From assembly GCA_002427505.1 (NCBI GenBank), contig DIRJ01000042.1:9984-38842 (forward strand): a stretch of 28,859 nucleotides of DNA. Reading direction: 5' to 3'. Positions within the stretch are counted from its first letter, which is position 1, and the number at the start of each line of letters is the position of its first letter. Source of the stretch: Mageeibacillus sp. UBA5439. GTDB lineage: Bacteria; Bacillota; Clostridia; Saccharofermentanales; DTU023. The notes under the pieces were generated by a model. It saw only the letters and a list, made by a program, of their open reading frames with translations. It searched no databases and was not told the DNA's origin. A program made the position numbers and the translations under genes. Shown piece after piece: positions 7,904 to 15,696 of this stretch.

Positions 7904-9505
7904 ATGGCTGAATTAAGATTAGATTGGGATAAGGTAGATCAGGCGCGGGCAGCAGCCGCTGAAATCGCCCGTGACACTGAAGAAAAGCTGTCCGCTTATA
8001 CCACAGTAACAGTGGAACGGTCGGTCGCGAGGCTTTTCGGCGTTGATGGCGTGGATGATCATGAAGTTCCCCTGCCCAACAGACTGGTGGACATCCTGCT
8101 GGAGAAAAACCTGCTGGGCTACGGCACAGCCTACTATATTGGCCGGGCAGCCCTGGGTCACGGGCTGGAAGCGCAGGAGTTTGCAGAAGCGGTGGCCGGC
8201 GGTCAGCTGGATCCTGCCCGGCTCCTGCCGGTTGACCCTTTTGAGCTGAAGTTATGGATCGATCAGGCAGCCGCAAAAAGCATGGTCAGGATTAGGGCCA
8301 ACCGTCTCTGGCGTGAACAGCAGCTGGACAAGTACGGTGAGCACGACGGGCCCCTCCTCTATGTCATTGTGGCCACAGGTAATATTTTTGAAGATATGGT
8401 GCAGGCTCAGGCAGCGGTAAAACAGGGAGCGGATATTATCGCTGTTATCCGCAGCACCGGGCAGAGCCTGCTGGACTTTGTGCCTTACGGGGCAACGACC
8501 GAAGGCTTCGGCGGCACCCTGGCCACGCAGGAAAATTTCCGTCTGATGCGGGCGGCTCTGGATGAGGCCGGGGCTGAAGCGGGGCGTTACATTCGTCTCT
8601 GTAATTATTGTTCCGGGCTCTGTATGCCGGAAATCGCTGTTATGGGTGCTCTGGAGCGACTGGACGTCATGCTGAATGACGCGCTCTACGGCATTCTTTT
8701 CCGCGATATTAATATGCAGCGAACCCTGATTGACCAAGCTTTCTCCCGCATGGTCAATGGCGCTGCCGGCATCATTATCAATACCGGCGAGGACAATTAC
8801 CTGACTACTGCCGATGCCTATGAGCAAGCCTATACTGTACTGGCATCTCAGTTCATCAACGAACAGTTCGCCAAACGCGCCGGCATGCCGGAAGAACAGA
8901 TGGGTCTGGGTCATGCTTTTGAAATGGATCCCAAGCTGAAAAACTCCTTTGTTTACGAGCTGGCGCAGGCTCAGATGGCGCGTCAGATTTTTCCACATGC
9001 TCCCCTGAAATATATGCCGCCGACAAAATTCAAGACCGGCAATATCTTTCAAAGCCATGTGCAGGATACGCTCTTCAATATGGTTAGCGTTTTAAGCAAG
9101 CAGAAAATACATCTTCTGGGCATGCTGACGGAAGCTATCCATACTCCCTTTATGTCGGACCGCGCCCTGTCTCTGGAGAATGCCTCCTACGTCGCCCGCA
9201 GCATGGCGGCTTTGTCGGATGATGTGGAAATCAAGGAAGGCGGCATGATGGAACAACGGGCAGACCTGGTCCTGACCGAGGCCTTGCAGCTCTTGCAGAA
9301 TATTCAGGCTAACGGCATGTTCCAGACCCTGGCAGAAGGAGAGTTTGCCGGCATCCGGCGTGATCCCGACGGCGGTAAAGGTCTGGAGGGAGTGGTCTAT
9401 CAGGAGGAGGCTTACTACAATCCCTTTATTAAACTCTGCCGGGATGAAGAAGCTGAGATCATGGCCGGTTTCCTGGAAAAAAGGAAGGAGGGTCAGAATG
9501 AATAA
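7904..9505 (+). CDS. kamD: Lysine 5,6-aminomutase alpha subunit
   Basis: This 533-residue protein is the large subunit of the adenosylcobalamin- and PLP-dependent aminomutase that converts beta-lysine to 3,5-diaminohexanoate. It covers the family's TIM-barrel region, with characteristic stretches such as LDWDKVDQAR at the N terminus, YVIVATGNIFEDMVQAQAA, and NTGEDNYLTTADAYEQ. ATG 7904 is chosen because an AAGGAGAG site lies 3-10 bases upstream; an in-frame ATG at 7886 sits before that site, inside the palindrome's right arm, and is rejected. Its 3' end overlaps kamE by 8 bases, which fits tight coupling of the two subunits. The length is slightly above the roughly 520 residues usual for the family. 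Confidence 0.95.
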   Translation: MAELRLDWDKVDQARAAAAEIARDTEEKLSAYTTVTVERSVARLFGVDGVDDHEVPLPNRLVDILLEKNLLGYGTAYYIGRAALGHGLEAQEFAEAVAGGQLDPARLLPVDPFELKLWIDQAAAKSMVRIRANRLWREQQLDKYGEHDGPLLYVIVATGNIFEDMVQAQAAVKQGADIIAVIRSTGQSLLDFVPYGATTEGFGGTLATQENFRLMRAALDEAGAEAGRYIRLCNYCSGLCMPEIAVMGALERLDVMLNDALYGILFRDINMQRTLIDQAFSRMVNGAAGIIINTGEDNYLTTADAYEQAYTVLASQFINEQFAKRAGMPEEQMGLGHAFEMDPKLKNSFVYELAQAQMARQIFPHAPLKYMPPTKFKTGNIFQSHVQDTLFNMVSVLSKQKIHLLGMLTEAIHTPFMSDRALSLENASYVARSMAALSDDVEIKEGGMMEQRADLVLTEALQLLQNIQANGMFQTLAEGEFAGIRRDPDGGKGLEGVVYQEEAYYNPFIKLCRDEEAEIMAGFLEKRKEGQNE

Positions 9506-10283
9506 AGCAGACTCGGCAGCCGACAAGAGAATTCAGGCTGACCTTTCGCGGCTAAAGCCCTACGGCGACACAATGAATGACGGCAAGGTGCAGCTGTCCT
9601 TCACCCTACCTGTCCCCGACGATGAAAAGGGTCAGGAAGCCGCCAGAAGAATGATCATGAGTATGGGTCTGTCTGACCCGATTATCACCTGGCACCAGGC
9701 ACTGGAAGCTGGTTTTACCTATTACGTCGGTTACGGCTCACTGGAAAAATCCATTGACTATAACAAGATCCAGGTAGCGACAGTGGATATAGAAGTTATG
9801 AGCATGGAAGAGACCAATGATTTCATCCGCCGGCACTTCGGGCGCAAACTGAAAGTGATCGGTGCCAGTACAGGCACCGATGCTCATACCGTCGGCATTG
9901 ACGCCATTATGAATATGAAAGGCTATGCCGGTCACTACGGTCTGGAACGCTACAGCATGCTCGATGCCAAAAATCTCGGCAGTCAGGTCAGCAATGAAGA
10001 TTTTATCCGTGCCGCTCTGGACTTTGAAGCCGATGTGCTGCTGGTGTCACAGACAGTCACGCAGAAAAACATACATGTACAGAATCTGACGGAGCTGGTC
10101 GAATTGCTTGAAGCCGAAGGCTTGCGGGAACGCTTCCTTCTCGTTATCGGGGGTCCGCGTATCAGTCACGAGCTGGCCAAAGAGCTGGGTGCAGATGCCG
10201 GTTTCGGTCCCAACAAATACGCCGATGATGTCGCCAGCTATTTTTGCAAAGAATTATTGGAACGAAAAGAGGCCGGTCTCTGA
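9498..10283 (+). CDS. kamE: Lysine 5,6-aminomutase beta subunit (B12-binding)
   Basis: A 261-residue small subunit of the lysine 5,6-aminomutase. The cobalamin-binding DxHxxG motif is at D128, H130 and G133, and K141 in the NMKGYAGHYG segment fits the lysine that forms the Schiff base with PLP. Both lie 3 residues before the numbers known for the Clostridium sticklandii enzyme. The N-terminal part (about 1-115) is the dimerisation domain and the rest is the Rossmann-like B12 domain, ending with IGGPRISHELAKELGADAGFG. ATG 9498 overlaps the end of kamD and is preceded by GGAGGG. The frame is open upstream within kamD, but that is only shadow sequence. Confidence 0.96.
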   Translation: MNKADSAADKRIQADLSRLKPYGDTMNDGKVQLSFTLPVPDDEKGQEAARRMIMSMGLSDPIITWHQALEAGFTYYVGYGSLEKSIDYNKIQVATVDIEVMSMEETNDFIRRHFGRKLKVIGASTGTDAHTVGIDAIMNMKGYAGHYGLERYSMLDAKNLGSQVSNEDFIRAALDFEADVLLVSQTVTQKNIHVQNLTELVELLEAEGLRERFLLVIGGPRISHELAKELGADAGFGPNKYADDVASYFCKELLERKEAGL

Positions 10284-10315
10284 CCTGGTCACTAGTTTCA
10301 GGAAACAAGCGGCTA

Positions 10316-10333
10316 CAGGCCTTAAAAAGGCTG
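10316..10333 (+). other. Small intercistronic hairpin between kamE and atoD
   Basis: CAG-CCTT pairs with AAGGCTG around a short A-rich loop, with one bulged G. No T-run follows, so it does not look like a terminator. It sits in the 76-base gap that separates the aminomutase genes from the CoA-transferase genes and could mark an mRNA processing point; this is speculative. Confidence 0.3.
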
Positions 10334-10359
10334 AAAGATAAGAAAAGAGAGAGGGCAAA

Positions 10360-11022
10360 ATGCGATCAAAATTAACTGCTTATGAAGAAATTGTCAAAAG
10401 GGTAAAGGACGGAATGCAGATTATGATCGGAGGTTTCCTGGCTGACGGGTCGCCGGAACTGCTGATCGACGCCGTCATTGAAAGCGGCGCCAAAAACCTG
10501 ACCATAATCGGCAACGATACAGGGGTTCCCGGACGCGGTATTGCTCGTCTGATCGACACTGATCAGGTTGACAAAGTTATTGCCAGCCATGTCGGGCTTA
10601 ATCCCAAAACGACGCAAAGGTCTATTGAAGGATCTCTGGACCTGCAGCTCGTAGCCCAGGGGACGCTGGCAGAACAAATCCGCTGCGCCGGTGCCGGTCT
10701 CGGCGGGGCTCTTACCCCTACCGGCTTAGGGACTGAAGTCGCTGCAGGAAAAAGAATTATTGAAGTTCAGGGAAAATCCTACCTTCTGGAAGAGCCTCTG
10801 CGGGCTGATCTTGCCTTGCTGAAATCATCTATTTCTGATGAGTTCGGCAACTCTTTTTACGAGGGCACCTGCAAGAACTTCAATATTGTGATGGCCTATG
10901 CAGCAGATCTGGTTATGGTCGAATGTGACCACCTGGTTGACATTGGCGAAATGAACCCGAATCTTGTAGAAACCTCCGGCATTCTGGTCGATCATCTGAT
11001 TAAAGGAGCTAAATGTGAGTAA
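10360..11022 (+). CDS. atoD: Acetate/acetoacetate CoA-transferase subunit alpha
   Basis: A 220-residue family I CoA-transferase alpha subunit. Family features include the N-terminal MIGGFLADGSPELLIDA segment (residues 22-38) and the glycine-rich GAGLGG at 111-116 followed by ALTPTGLGT. With AtoA it would transfer CoA between butyryl-CoA or acetyl-CoA and the acetoacetate released by Kce, yielding butyrate or acetate and acetoacetyl-CoA. The ATG at 10360 follows GAGAGAGGG by 4 bases. It overlaps atoA by 8 bases. The acyl preference cannot be read from the sequence; butyrate:acetoacetate exchange is inferred from the pathway. Confidence 0.93.
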   Translation: MRSKLTAYEEIVKRVKDGMQIMIGGFLADGSPELLIDAVIESGAKNLTIIGNDTGVPGRGIARLIDTDQVDKVIASHVGLNPKTTQRSIEGSLDLQLVAQGTLAEQIRCAGAGLGGALTPTGLGTEVAAGKRIIEVQGKSYLLEEPLRADLALLKSSISDEFGNSFYEGTCKNFNIVMAYAADLVMVECDHLVDIGEMNPNLVETSGILVDHLIKGAKCE

Positions 11023-11656
11023 TAGTATTTCTGTAAAAGATATAATCGCAAAAAAAGCGGCGGGAGAATTATTTGACGGTGCAGTAGTCAATCTCGGTAT
11101 AGGTTTACCGGAGCTGGTAGCTTCTTATATCCCGGAAGATGTGGAAGTCATCCTGCAGTCAGAGAACGGTATTCTCGGCATGACCGAACTCGAAGGCGAG
11201 CCTGCGGAAGATCATAGCTGTTTCAACGCCGGCGGCAAGTGCGTCAGCTACAAGGCCGGCAGCATGCTCTTTGACAGCGTAACTTCCTTTATGTTCATCC
11301 GGGGCGGCCACATTGATATCGCTATCCTGGGCGCTTTGCAAGTTGATCAGACGGGCAGTCTGGCCAGTCATGAAATCCCCGGGAAATTTATCCCCGGCAT
11401 GGGTGGAGCTATGGATCTGGCCGCAGGTGCCAAAAAGCTTATCGTAGCTACTTCACATACGCAAAAGGGCAAAGCAAAATTATTGGAAAAAATCACTTTT
11501 CCTGCTACAGCTGTCAATTGTGTTGATACGATTATCACTGAGCTCTGCATCATCGACATCATTGATGAGAGATTTGTTGTGCGGGAAATGTCGGCCGATA
11601 TCAGCAAAGAGGAACTGCAGGAGTTAACAGGAGCTCCTCTTGTTTTCAACTCATAG
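11015..11656 (+). CDS. atoA: Acetate/acetoacetate CoA-transferase subunit beta
   Basis: A 213-residue family I CoA-transferase beta subunit. The catalytic glutamate is E50 in the SENGILGM motif, and the VNLGIGLPE segment (residues 25-33) is typical of the family. The later GKFIPGMGGAMDLAAGAKK stretch is also diagnostic. GTG 11015 is used, 6 bases after AAAGGAG, inside the end of atoD, so the two subunits are coupled. It is followed by hbd after a 36-base gap. Confidence 0.94.
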   Translation: MSNSISVKDIIAKKAAGELFDGAVVNLGIGLPELVASYIPEDVEVILQSENGILGMTELEGEPAEDHSCFNAGGKCVSYKAGSMLFDSVTSFMFIRGGHIDIAILGALQVDQTGSLASHEIPGKFIPGMGGAMDLAAGAKKLIVATSHTQKGKAKLLEKITFPATAVNCVDTIITELCIIDIIDERFVVREMSADISKEELQELTGAPLVFNS

Positions 11657-11692
11657 GCCACAGAAGCATTAAGCATAAAAGGGAGGTAGTTA

Positions 11693-12538
11693 ATGAAAGT
11701 CTTTTTAGCAGGCAGCGGAACCATGGGATCGGGCATCGCGCAGGTTTTTGCCCAATACGGGAATGAAGTATACCTGTACAATCGCAGGCTGAGCTCTGTG
11801 GACCGCGCTTATGCAAAGGTTGAAAAACAACTGAAACGCCAGGCGGATAAGGGGCGCCTGACCGCTGAAGAAGTCACGTCTGCCCTGACTTTGCTGAAGA
11901 AAACAGACGCCCTGGAAGATGCTGCCGGCTGTGACCTCGTGCTTGAGGCAGTCATCGAAAACATGGAGGTCAAGTACGATCTGTTCCGCAAACTGGATCA
12001 GATCTGCCGTCCTGACTGTCTCTTCTGCAGTAATACTTCTTCACTTTCAATCACTGAAATGGCCTATGGCCTTGAGCACGAAGAAAACTTCCTCGGCCTG
12101 CACTTTTTCAATCCGGCTCCGGTGATGAAGCTGGTAGAGATTGTCAGGGGGGCCAACACTGCTCCTGAGAGCATTGCCCGCGCCAAAGAAATCACTCTGG
12201 CCATCGAAAAAGAAGCGGTCGAAGTCAAGGAATCGCCCGGCTTTATCGTCAATCGTATTCTTATTCCAATGATCAATGAAGCCTGTGACCTCTACTATCA
12301 GGGAATAGCAACTGCTGAAGACATCGATACCGCTATGCGCTTCGGAGCCAACCATCCGATGGGTCCGCTGGCCCTGGGCGATCTGATCGGCCTTGACGTT
12401 GTTCTGGATATTATGAATATACTCTATGAAGAAACCGGTGATTCCAAGTACCGCGCCAGCCTGCAGTTAAAGAGCATGGTACGTGCAGGAAATCTGGGGC
12501 GAAAGAGCGGCAGGGGCTTTTACGACTACAAAAAATAA
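11693..12538 (+). CDS. hbd: 3-hydroxybutyryl-CoA dehydrogenase
   Basis: A 281-residue NAD(P)-dependent dehydrogenase that interconverts acetoacetyl-CoA and 3-hydroxybutyryl-CoA. The nucleotide-binding loop is GSGTMGSGIAQ (residues 7-17). Catalytic residues match the family by spacing: S116 in SNTSS, H137 and N140 in HFFNP, E149, and N187 in PGFIVNRIL. The ribosome site GGGAGGT lies 5 bases before ATG 11693. In this operon it would feed acetoacetyl-CoA, made by AtoDA from the acetoacetate half of lysine, toward crotonyl-CoA and butyrate, giving a sink for NADH. Confidence 0.95.
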   Translation: MKVFLAGSGTMGSGIAQVFAQYGNEVYLYNRRLSSVDRAYAKVEKQLKRQADKGRLTAEEVTSALTLLKKTDALEDAAGCDLVLEAVIENMEVKYDLFRKLDQICRPDCLFCSNTSSLSITEMAYGLEHEENFLGLHFFNPAPVMKLVEIVRGANTAPESIARAKEITLAIEKEAVEVKESPGFIVNRILIPMINEACDLYYQGIATAEDIDTAMRFGANHPMGPLALGDLIGLDVVLDIMNILYEETGDSKYRASLQLKSMVRAGNLGRKSGRGFYDYKK

Positions 12539-12605
12539 TTGAAAGCGGGCAGGATCCGGTGACAGATCTTGCCATGATGCCGGCAGGCTGGCCAAGGAGT
12601 AGACA

Positions 12606-13358
12606 ATGACATTAATTAATCTTGAAGTAAAAGATAAAATCGCCCTGCTGACCTTGAACAGGCCGGAGGCCCTGAATGCATTGAATTCCGACTTGCTGGG
12701 TGAACTCCATGCCCAGCTGAAGCAATTGGAGGAAGAGGAGGATTTGCGCTGCCTGATTGTGACCGGTTCCGGTGAGAAAGCTTTCGCTGCCGGCGCCGAT
12801 ATCAGTGAGATGGCGGAGATGGATCCCGACCAGGCGGAAGAGTTTTCTTCTTGCGGGCAGAAGGTATTTACCTGTCTGGCAACTTTCCCCTGCCCGGTCA
12901 TTGCAGCAATTCACGGTTATGCCTTAGGGGGCGGTTTTGAACTGGCGCTGGCCTGTGATATCAGAATTGCTGCTGATACTGCCCGCTTCTCCTTCCCGGA
13001 AACAGGTCTGGGCATCATGCCAGGTTTTGGCGGCACCCAGCGGCTGGCTCGTCTGACACAGGCTGCTTACGCCATGGAGCTGATCTTTACCGGACGCCGC
13101 ATCAAGGGAGAAGAAGCTCTGGAAAAGGGTGTCATTAATCGTCTGGTGCCTGCAGCCGAGTTAATGGATGAAGCATTGAAAATGGCTGAAAGCATCGCTG
13201 CTAAAGCTCCTCTTGGCATACGCATGGCTAAAGAAGCGATGCGGCTGGGTCTGGATCTTGAGCTTGAATCAGGTCTGCAAGTTGAAGCTGAGCTGTTCGC
13301 CAGGTGTTTCGCCAGTAGCGACCAAAAAGAGGCCATGCGGTCTTTTTTAAAAAAATAG
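12606..13358 (+). CDS. crt: Enoyl-CoA hydratase / crotonase
   Basis: A 250-residue crotonase-fold enzyme that interconverts 3-hydroxybutyryl-CoA and crotonyl-CoA. Both catalytic glutamates are present at the standard spacing of 20: E112 in ALGGGFELALACD and E132 in FPETGLGIMPGFGGTQRL. The oxyanion-hole segment AFAAGADISEM is at about 59-69. AAGGAG lies 6 bases before ATG 12606. It ends the operon and is followed by a strong terminator. Crotonyl-CoA is also the product of Kal, so Hbd-Crt and Kal converge on one intermediate that needs a butyryl-CoA dehydrogenase coded elsewhere. Confidence 0.94.
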   Translation: MTLINLEVKDKIALLTLNRPEALNALNSDLLGELHAQLKQLEEEEDLRCLIVTGSGEKAFAAGADISEMAEMDPDQAEEFSSCGQKVFTCLATFPCPVIAAIHGYALGGGFELALACDIRIAADTARFSFPETGLGIMPGFGGTQRLARLTQAAYAMELIFTGRRIKGEEALEKGVINRLVPAAELMDEALKMAESIAAKAPLGIRMAKEAMRLGLDLELESGLQVEAELFARCFASSDQKEAMRSFLKK

Positions 13359-13422
13359 CAGCTGCTGCTACGAGCGGACTGCCTGTTAGTTTAGTCCGGT
13401 CTTAACTTTCGGAAGAAAGAAA

Positions 13423-13458
13423 GAAGGGCATCCTGGCCGGGATGCCCTTCTTTTATTT
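13423..13458. terminator. Bidirectional terminator between crt and hsp20
   Basis: An 11-bp perfect stem (13423-13433 with 13440-13450; GAAGGGCATCC on the left arm) closes a 6-base loop and is followed by TTTTATTT on the plus strand. On the minus strand a T-rich run also follows, so it can end both the lysine operon and the convergent hsp20. Confidence 0.92.
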
Positions 13459-13489
13459 AACGGCTGTTATTTCTGCCATCTATTTAAGA

Positions 13490-13924
13490 TTAATCTTCAA
13501 AGTTGATGTCCAGATAACCCCGATTTTTCGCTGCTTCCTCGCGTTTAGGCAGTTCAAGCTTCAGCACACCGTTTTTGTAATTGCCTGTAATCTTCTCCTG
13601 ATCAATGTCTCTGATGTCGAAACGTCTGCTGTAATTATAAGTGCATCTTTCCTGGAGCAGGTACTCATCCTTGGTCTCCTCGCGCTCATCCTTGCGGTCA
13701 ACATTGATGGTCAAATAATTCTCGTCTAAAGAAACTTTGATGTCATCCTTGCTTAAACCGGGCAGGTCACAGGTCAACTCATAATAATCTCCCCGATCGA
13801 CAATATCAGTAGACATTGTAGTGTCAAATACATCAAAGAAATGATCAAAACTGTGATCAAAACCACGATTGAAGTTTTCCATTAAACGACGATTTCTACG
13901 TGCAAAAGGTACCATACTAAACAT
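13490..13924 (-). CDS. Small heat-shock protein, Hsp20/alpha-crystallin family
   Basis: A 144-residue ATP-independent holdase chaperone of the cytoplasm. The alpha-crystallin domain covers about residues 38-128, with DYYELTCDLPGLSKDDIKVSLDENYLTI near its start and the family signature GNYKNGVLKLELPK near its end. The short N-terminal arm is phenylalanine-rich (FNRGFDHSFDHFFDVFD). AGGAGG lies 8 bases before the ATG at 13922-13924. It is a separate unit with its own upstream region, between terminators, and is likely stress-induced; the regulator is not clear from the sequence. Confidence 0.95.
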   Translation of the reverse strand: MFSMVPFARRNRRLMENFNRGFDHSFDHFFDVFDTTMSTDIVDRGDYYELTCDLPGLSKDDIKVSLDENYLTINVDRKDEREETKDEYLLQERCTYNYSRRFDIRDIDQEKITGNYKNGVLKLELPKREEAAKNRGYLDINFED

Positions 13925-13984
13925 TATTTTTTCCTCCTGGAACTAGTTTCTTACTTAGTGTTCAAGTCTTTTTCCTTACTTAAT

Positions 13985-14016
13985 AGTATAGAAGAAAAGT
14001 TTGACTATTCTAGTCC
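13985..14016 (-). promoter_or_regulatory. Candidate hsp20 promoter with a dyad operator
   Basis: On the minus strand a TATACT -10 box (13985-13990) is preceded by a perfect inverted repeat, GACTA-N3-TAGTC (14003-14015), where the -35 box would be. No good -35 hexamer is visible. The AGTCAAA heptad that overlaps the dyad resembles half of a CtsR site, but the second heptad does not match well. It could be an operator of CtsR or of another stress regulator. Confidence 0.4.
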
Positions 14017-14039
14017 TATAATGTGAACAATTATGATAA

Positions 14040-14846
14040 TCAGATAAAATAACGTCGTTTGTTGCGGCTGGCTGTGCCATATTCGATAGCTTTGGTCGGG
14101 CAGTGATTAATGCAGGCCATGCAATGCGTGCAGTTATCAGTCCACTGCGGACGCAATGCACCGCTTTCATTCTCTGCCATGACGATGCAGTTTAGCGGGC
14201 AGATGAGTTCGCAGACTCTGCAGCTGCTGCATCTGTCATCGGCATAAAAGGCTCTGCTTTTGACCAGGAATTTGTAGAAAATCGGATTGACCACAGTTGA
14301 TAACAGGAAGGACCGTTTACAAAGCGCAGGATCCGGAAGGAGCGGGCTGCCGGCCCTGATCGCTGCCGCAGCATTTTTCGCTTTGACCTCACCGGCCTTA
14401 ATCAGCCGCTTGGCCTCAGCTTCATCCGGGATAGCAAACATGGCCGTGTAGTTTTCCGGCATCAGGATAGTGGCAAGCCCCATATATGTCGCGCCCAGGT
14501 CCCGGCACAGGCGGCGCAGATACTTCTCACTGCCGCCAAAACCCGATCCGGCCGTGGCTACAAAATACAGCTGGCGCTGCTTTAGCTGCCTGGCACTGGC
14601 TGCCAGGAAACTTGTCAGCAGGCGCGGCTGCCGCCAGGCATAGGTGGGGTGAACGAAGACAAGTACTTCATCTTTATCGTCCGGCAAAGGCAGGGGCTGT
14701 GAGCATTCGATCAACTCCCTGCCCTTCTGAAAACAACAGTTGTCCTTAAAGAATTTATTCAGACTGAAAAGCTTCTGGCCGCTTTCACGGGCAATCAGTC
14801 TGGCCACATGCCTGCTGTTGCCGCTGCCGCTAAAATAGTAAATCAC
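14040..14846 (-). CDS. EFR1-type flavodoxin-like/4Fe-4S ferredoxin protein
   Basis: A 268-residue protein with an N-terminal flavodoxin-like domain (YYFSGSGNSRHVA at residues 3-15, the phosphate loop for FMN) and two C-terminal ferredoxin clusters with cysteine pattern CxxCxxCxxxCP (CSSCRVCELICP and CTHCMACINHCP). This layout defines the EFR1 family of anaerobic electron carriers, common in Clostridia and of unknown partner. GTG at 14844-14846 follows GAGGAGG by 8 bases. It is divergent from maf. No dedicated redox partner is adjacent, so its role is unassigned; general electron transfer is the most that can be said. Confidence 0.88.
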   Translation of the reverse strand: MIYYFSGSGNSRHVARLIARESGQKLFSLNKFFKDNCCFQKGRELIECSQPLPLPDDKDEVLVFVHPTYAWRQPRLLTSFLAASARQLKQRQLYFVATAGSGFGGSEKYLRRLCRDLGATYMGLATILMPENYTAMFAIPDEAEAKRLIKAGEVKAKNAAAAIRAGSPLLPDPALCKRSFLLSTVVNPIFYKFLVKSRAFYADDRCSSCRVCELICPLNCIVMAENESGALRPQWTDNCTHCMACINHCPTKAIEYGTASRNKRRYFI

Positions 14847-14926
14847 AGCAATATCCTCCTCTTTTATTATATCAGCTAAGCGGGCGGCCGGCTGCCGCTG
14901 CCGGCGGAAAACTGCTGACAGCTTAC

Positions 14927-14956
14927 TTGCAACTGCATCGCCGGCAGTGGTAAGAT
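14927..14956 (+). promoter_or_regulatory. Predicted promoter of maf
   Basis: TTGCAA (14927-14932), 18 bases, then TAAGAT (14951-14956). The transcript would start near 14963, only about 17 bases before the chosen ATG at 14980, which supports the downstream start for maf. Confidence 0.45.
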
Positions 14957-14979
14957 CGCTGGGAAAGCGAGTGTATTAT

Positions 14980-15618
14980 ATGCAAAAAACTGAGAGGCTT
15001 ATCTTAGCCAGCAAATCGCCGCGGCGGCAGGAATTACTGGGCATGCTTACACGGCAGTTCACAGTGATCACTGCTGATGTCAATGAGGCCAGGATCTGTA
15101 AAGAGTTTTCAGATCAGCGTGACAAGTTCGCGGACTACAACAGTCTGGCAGCGGAAATGGTCCGGGCCTTAGCAGCTGCGAAAGCCACAGCCGTGGCCAC
15201 GGCTGTGGCGCCGCTGGCAGACAGGGTGATCCTGGCTGCAGATACTATTGTCGTTCTCGATGAGGAAGTCTTAGGCAAGCCCCGCAACAAGGATGAGGCC
15301 AGAGAAATGCTCTATCGGCTGAGCGGCCGCGACCATCAGGTTTTCACCGGTGTGCACATTCTGACCCAGAGCCGGAGTGAGAGTTTCCATGCTGAAGCAA
15401 GAGTGCGTTTTTTCCCTCTGGATGATTTTACCCGCCAATGTATTGACTTCTATGTAGCCGGCGGCTCCTCTCTGGATAAGGCCGGTGCCTATGGGATCCA
15501 GGACGAGGGTGCTTTTTTTGTTCAATCTATCGACGGCGACTTCTTCACGGTAATGGGGCTGCCGGTCGCTGAAACAGTGCGTCGTCTGTATAAATACATC
15601 CCCGAAGTATTTTTTTAA
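14980..15618 (+). CDS. maf: Maf-family nucleoside triphosphate pyrophosphatase
   Basis: A 212-residue enzyme that hydrolyses non-canonical or modified nucleoside triphosphates such as dTTP, UTP or methylated pyrimidine nucleotides; members have been linked to septum formation. Signature stretches are LASKSPRRQELL (residues 9-20), AADTIVVLDEEVLGKPRN (86-103) with D88, and DKAGAYGIQDEGAFFV (166-181). I choose ATG 14980 because the family begins shortly before LASKSPRR; the open frame reaches back to 14947 but lies over the predicted promoter. The ribosome site is weak. A run rich in Ala, Thr and Val (about 66-80) is encoded by a perfect 26-bp DNA palindrome, which is unusual. Confidence 0.93.
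   Translation: MQKTERLILASKSPRRQELLGMLTRQFTVITADVNEARICKEFSDQRDKFADYNSLAAEMVRALAAAKATAVATAVAPLADRVILAADTIVVLDEEVLGKPRNKDEAREMLYRLSGRDHQVFTGVHILTQSRSESFHAEARVRFFPLDDFTRQCIDFYVAGGSSLDKAGAYGIQDEGAFFVQSIDGDFFTVMGLPVAETVRRLYKYIPEVFF
15184..15209. repeat. Perfect 26-bp palindrome inside maf
   Basis: Thirteen bases, GCCACAGCCGTGG, are followed at once by their exact reverse complement. It encodes the Ala/Thr/Val-rich linker between the first motif of Maf and the AADT motif, a part where length varies in the family. Confidence 0.9.
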
Positions 15619-15640
15619 CTGAGACTATTCTAAAATTAAA

Positions 15641-15681
15641 AACGCCCCGGCTGCTGAGTGCAGGAGCCGAGGCGTTTTTTT
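15641..15681. terminator. Bidirectional terminator between maf and the MFS transporter gene
   Basis: AACGCC (15641-15646) pairs with GGCGTT (15671-15676), then after one mismatch CGGCT pairs with AGCCG, closing a loop of about 12 bases. Seven T (15675-15681, the first two within the stem) end the plus-strand side, and a T-rich run ends the minus-strand side, so it serves two convergent genes. Confidence 0.9.
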
Positions 15682-15696
15682 GTGTCTAATATTGAA

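Noticed and set aside
9345..9497. Upstream extension of kamE inside kamD
   Set aside because: The 51 codons are the out-of-frame shadow of kamD; ATG 9498 has GGAGGG and fits the family start.
14000..14016. Second CtsR operator at hsp20
   Set aside because: Only one heptad (AGTCAAA) matches; the other has four of seven, and the stronger signal is an inverted, not direct, repeat.
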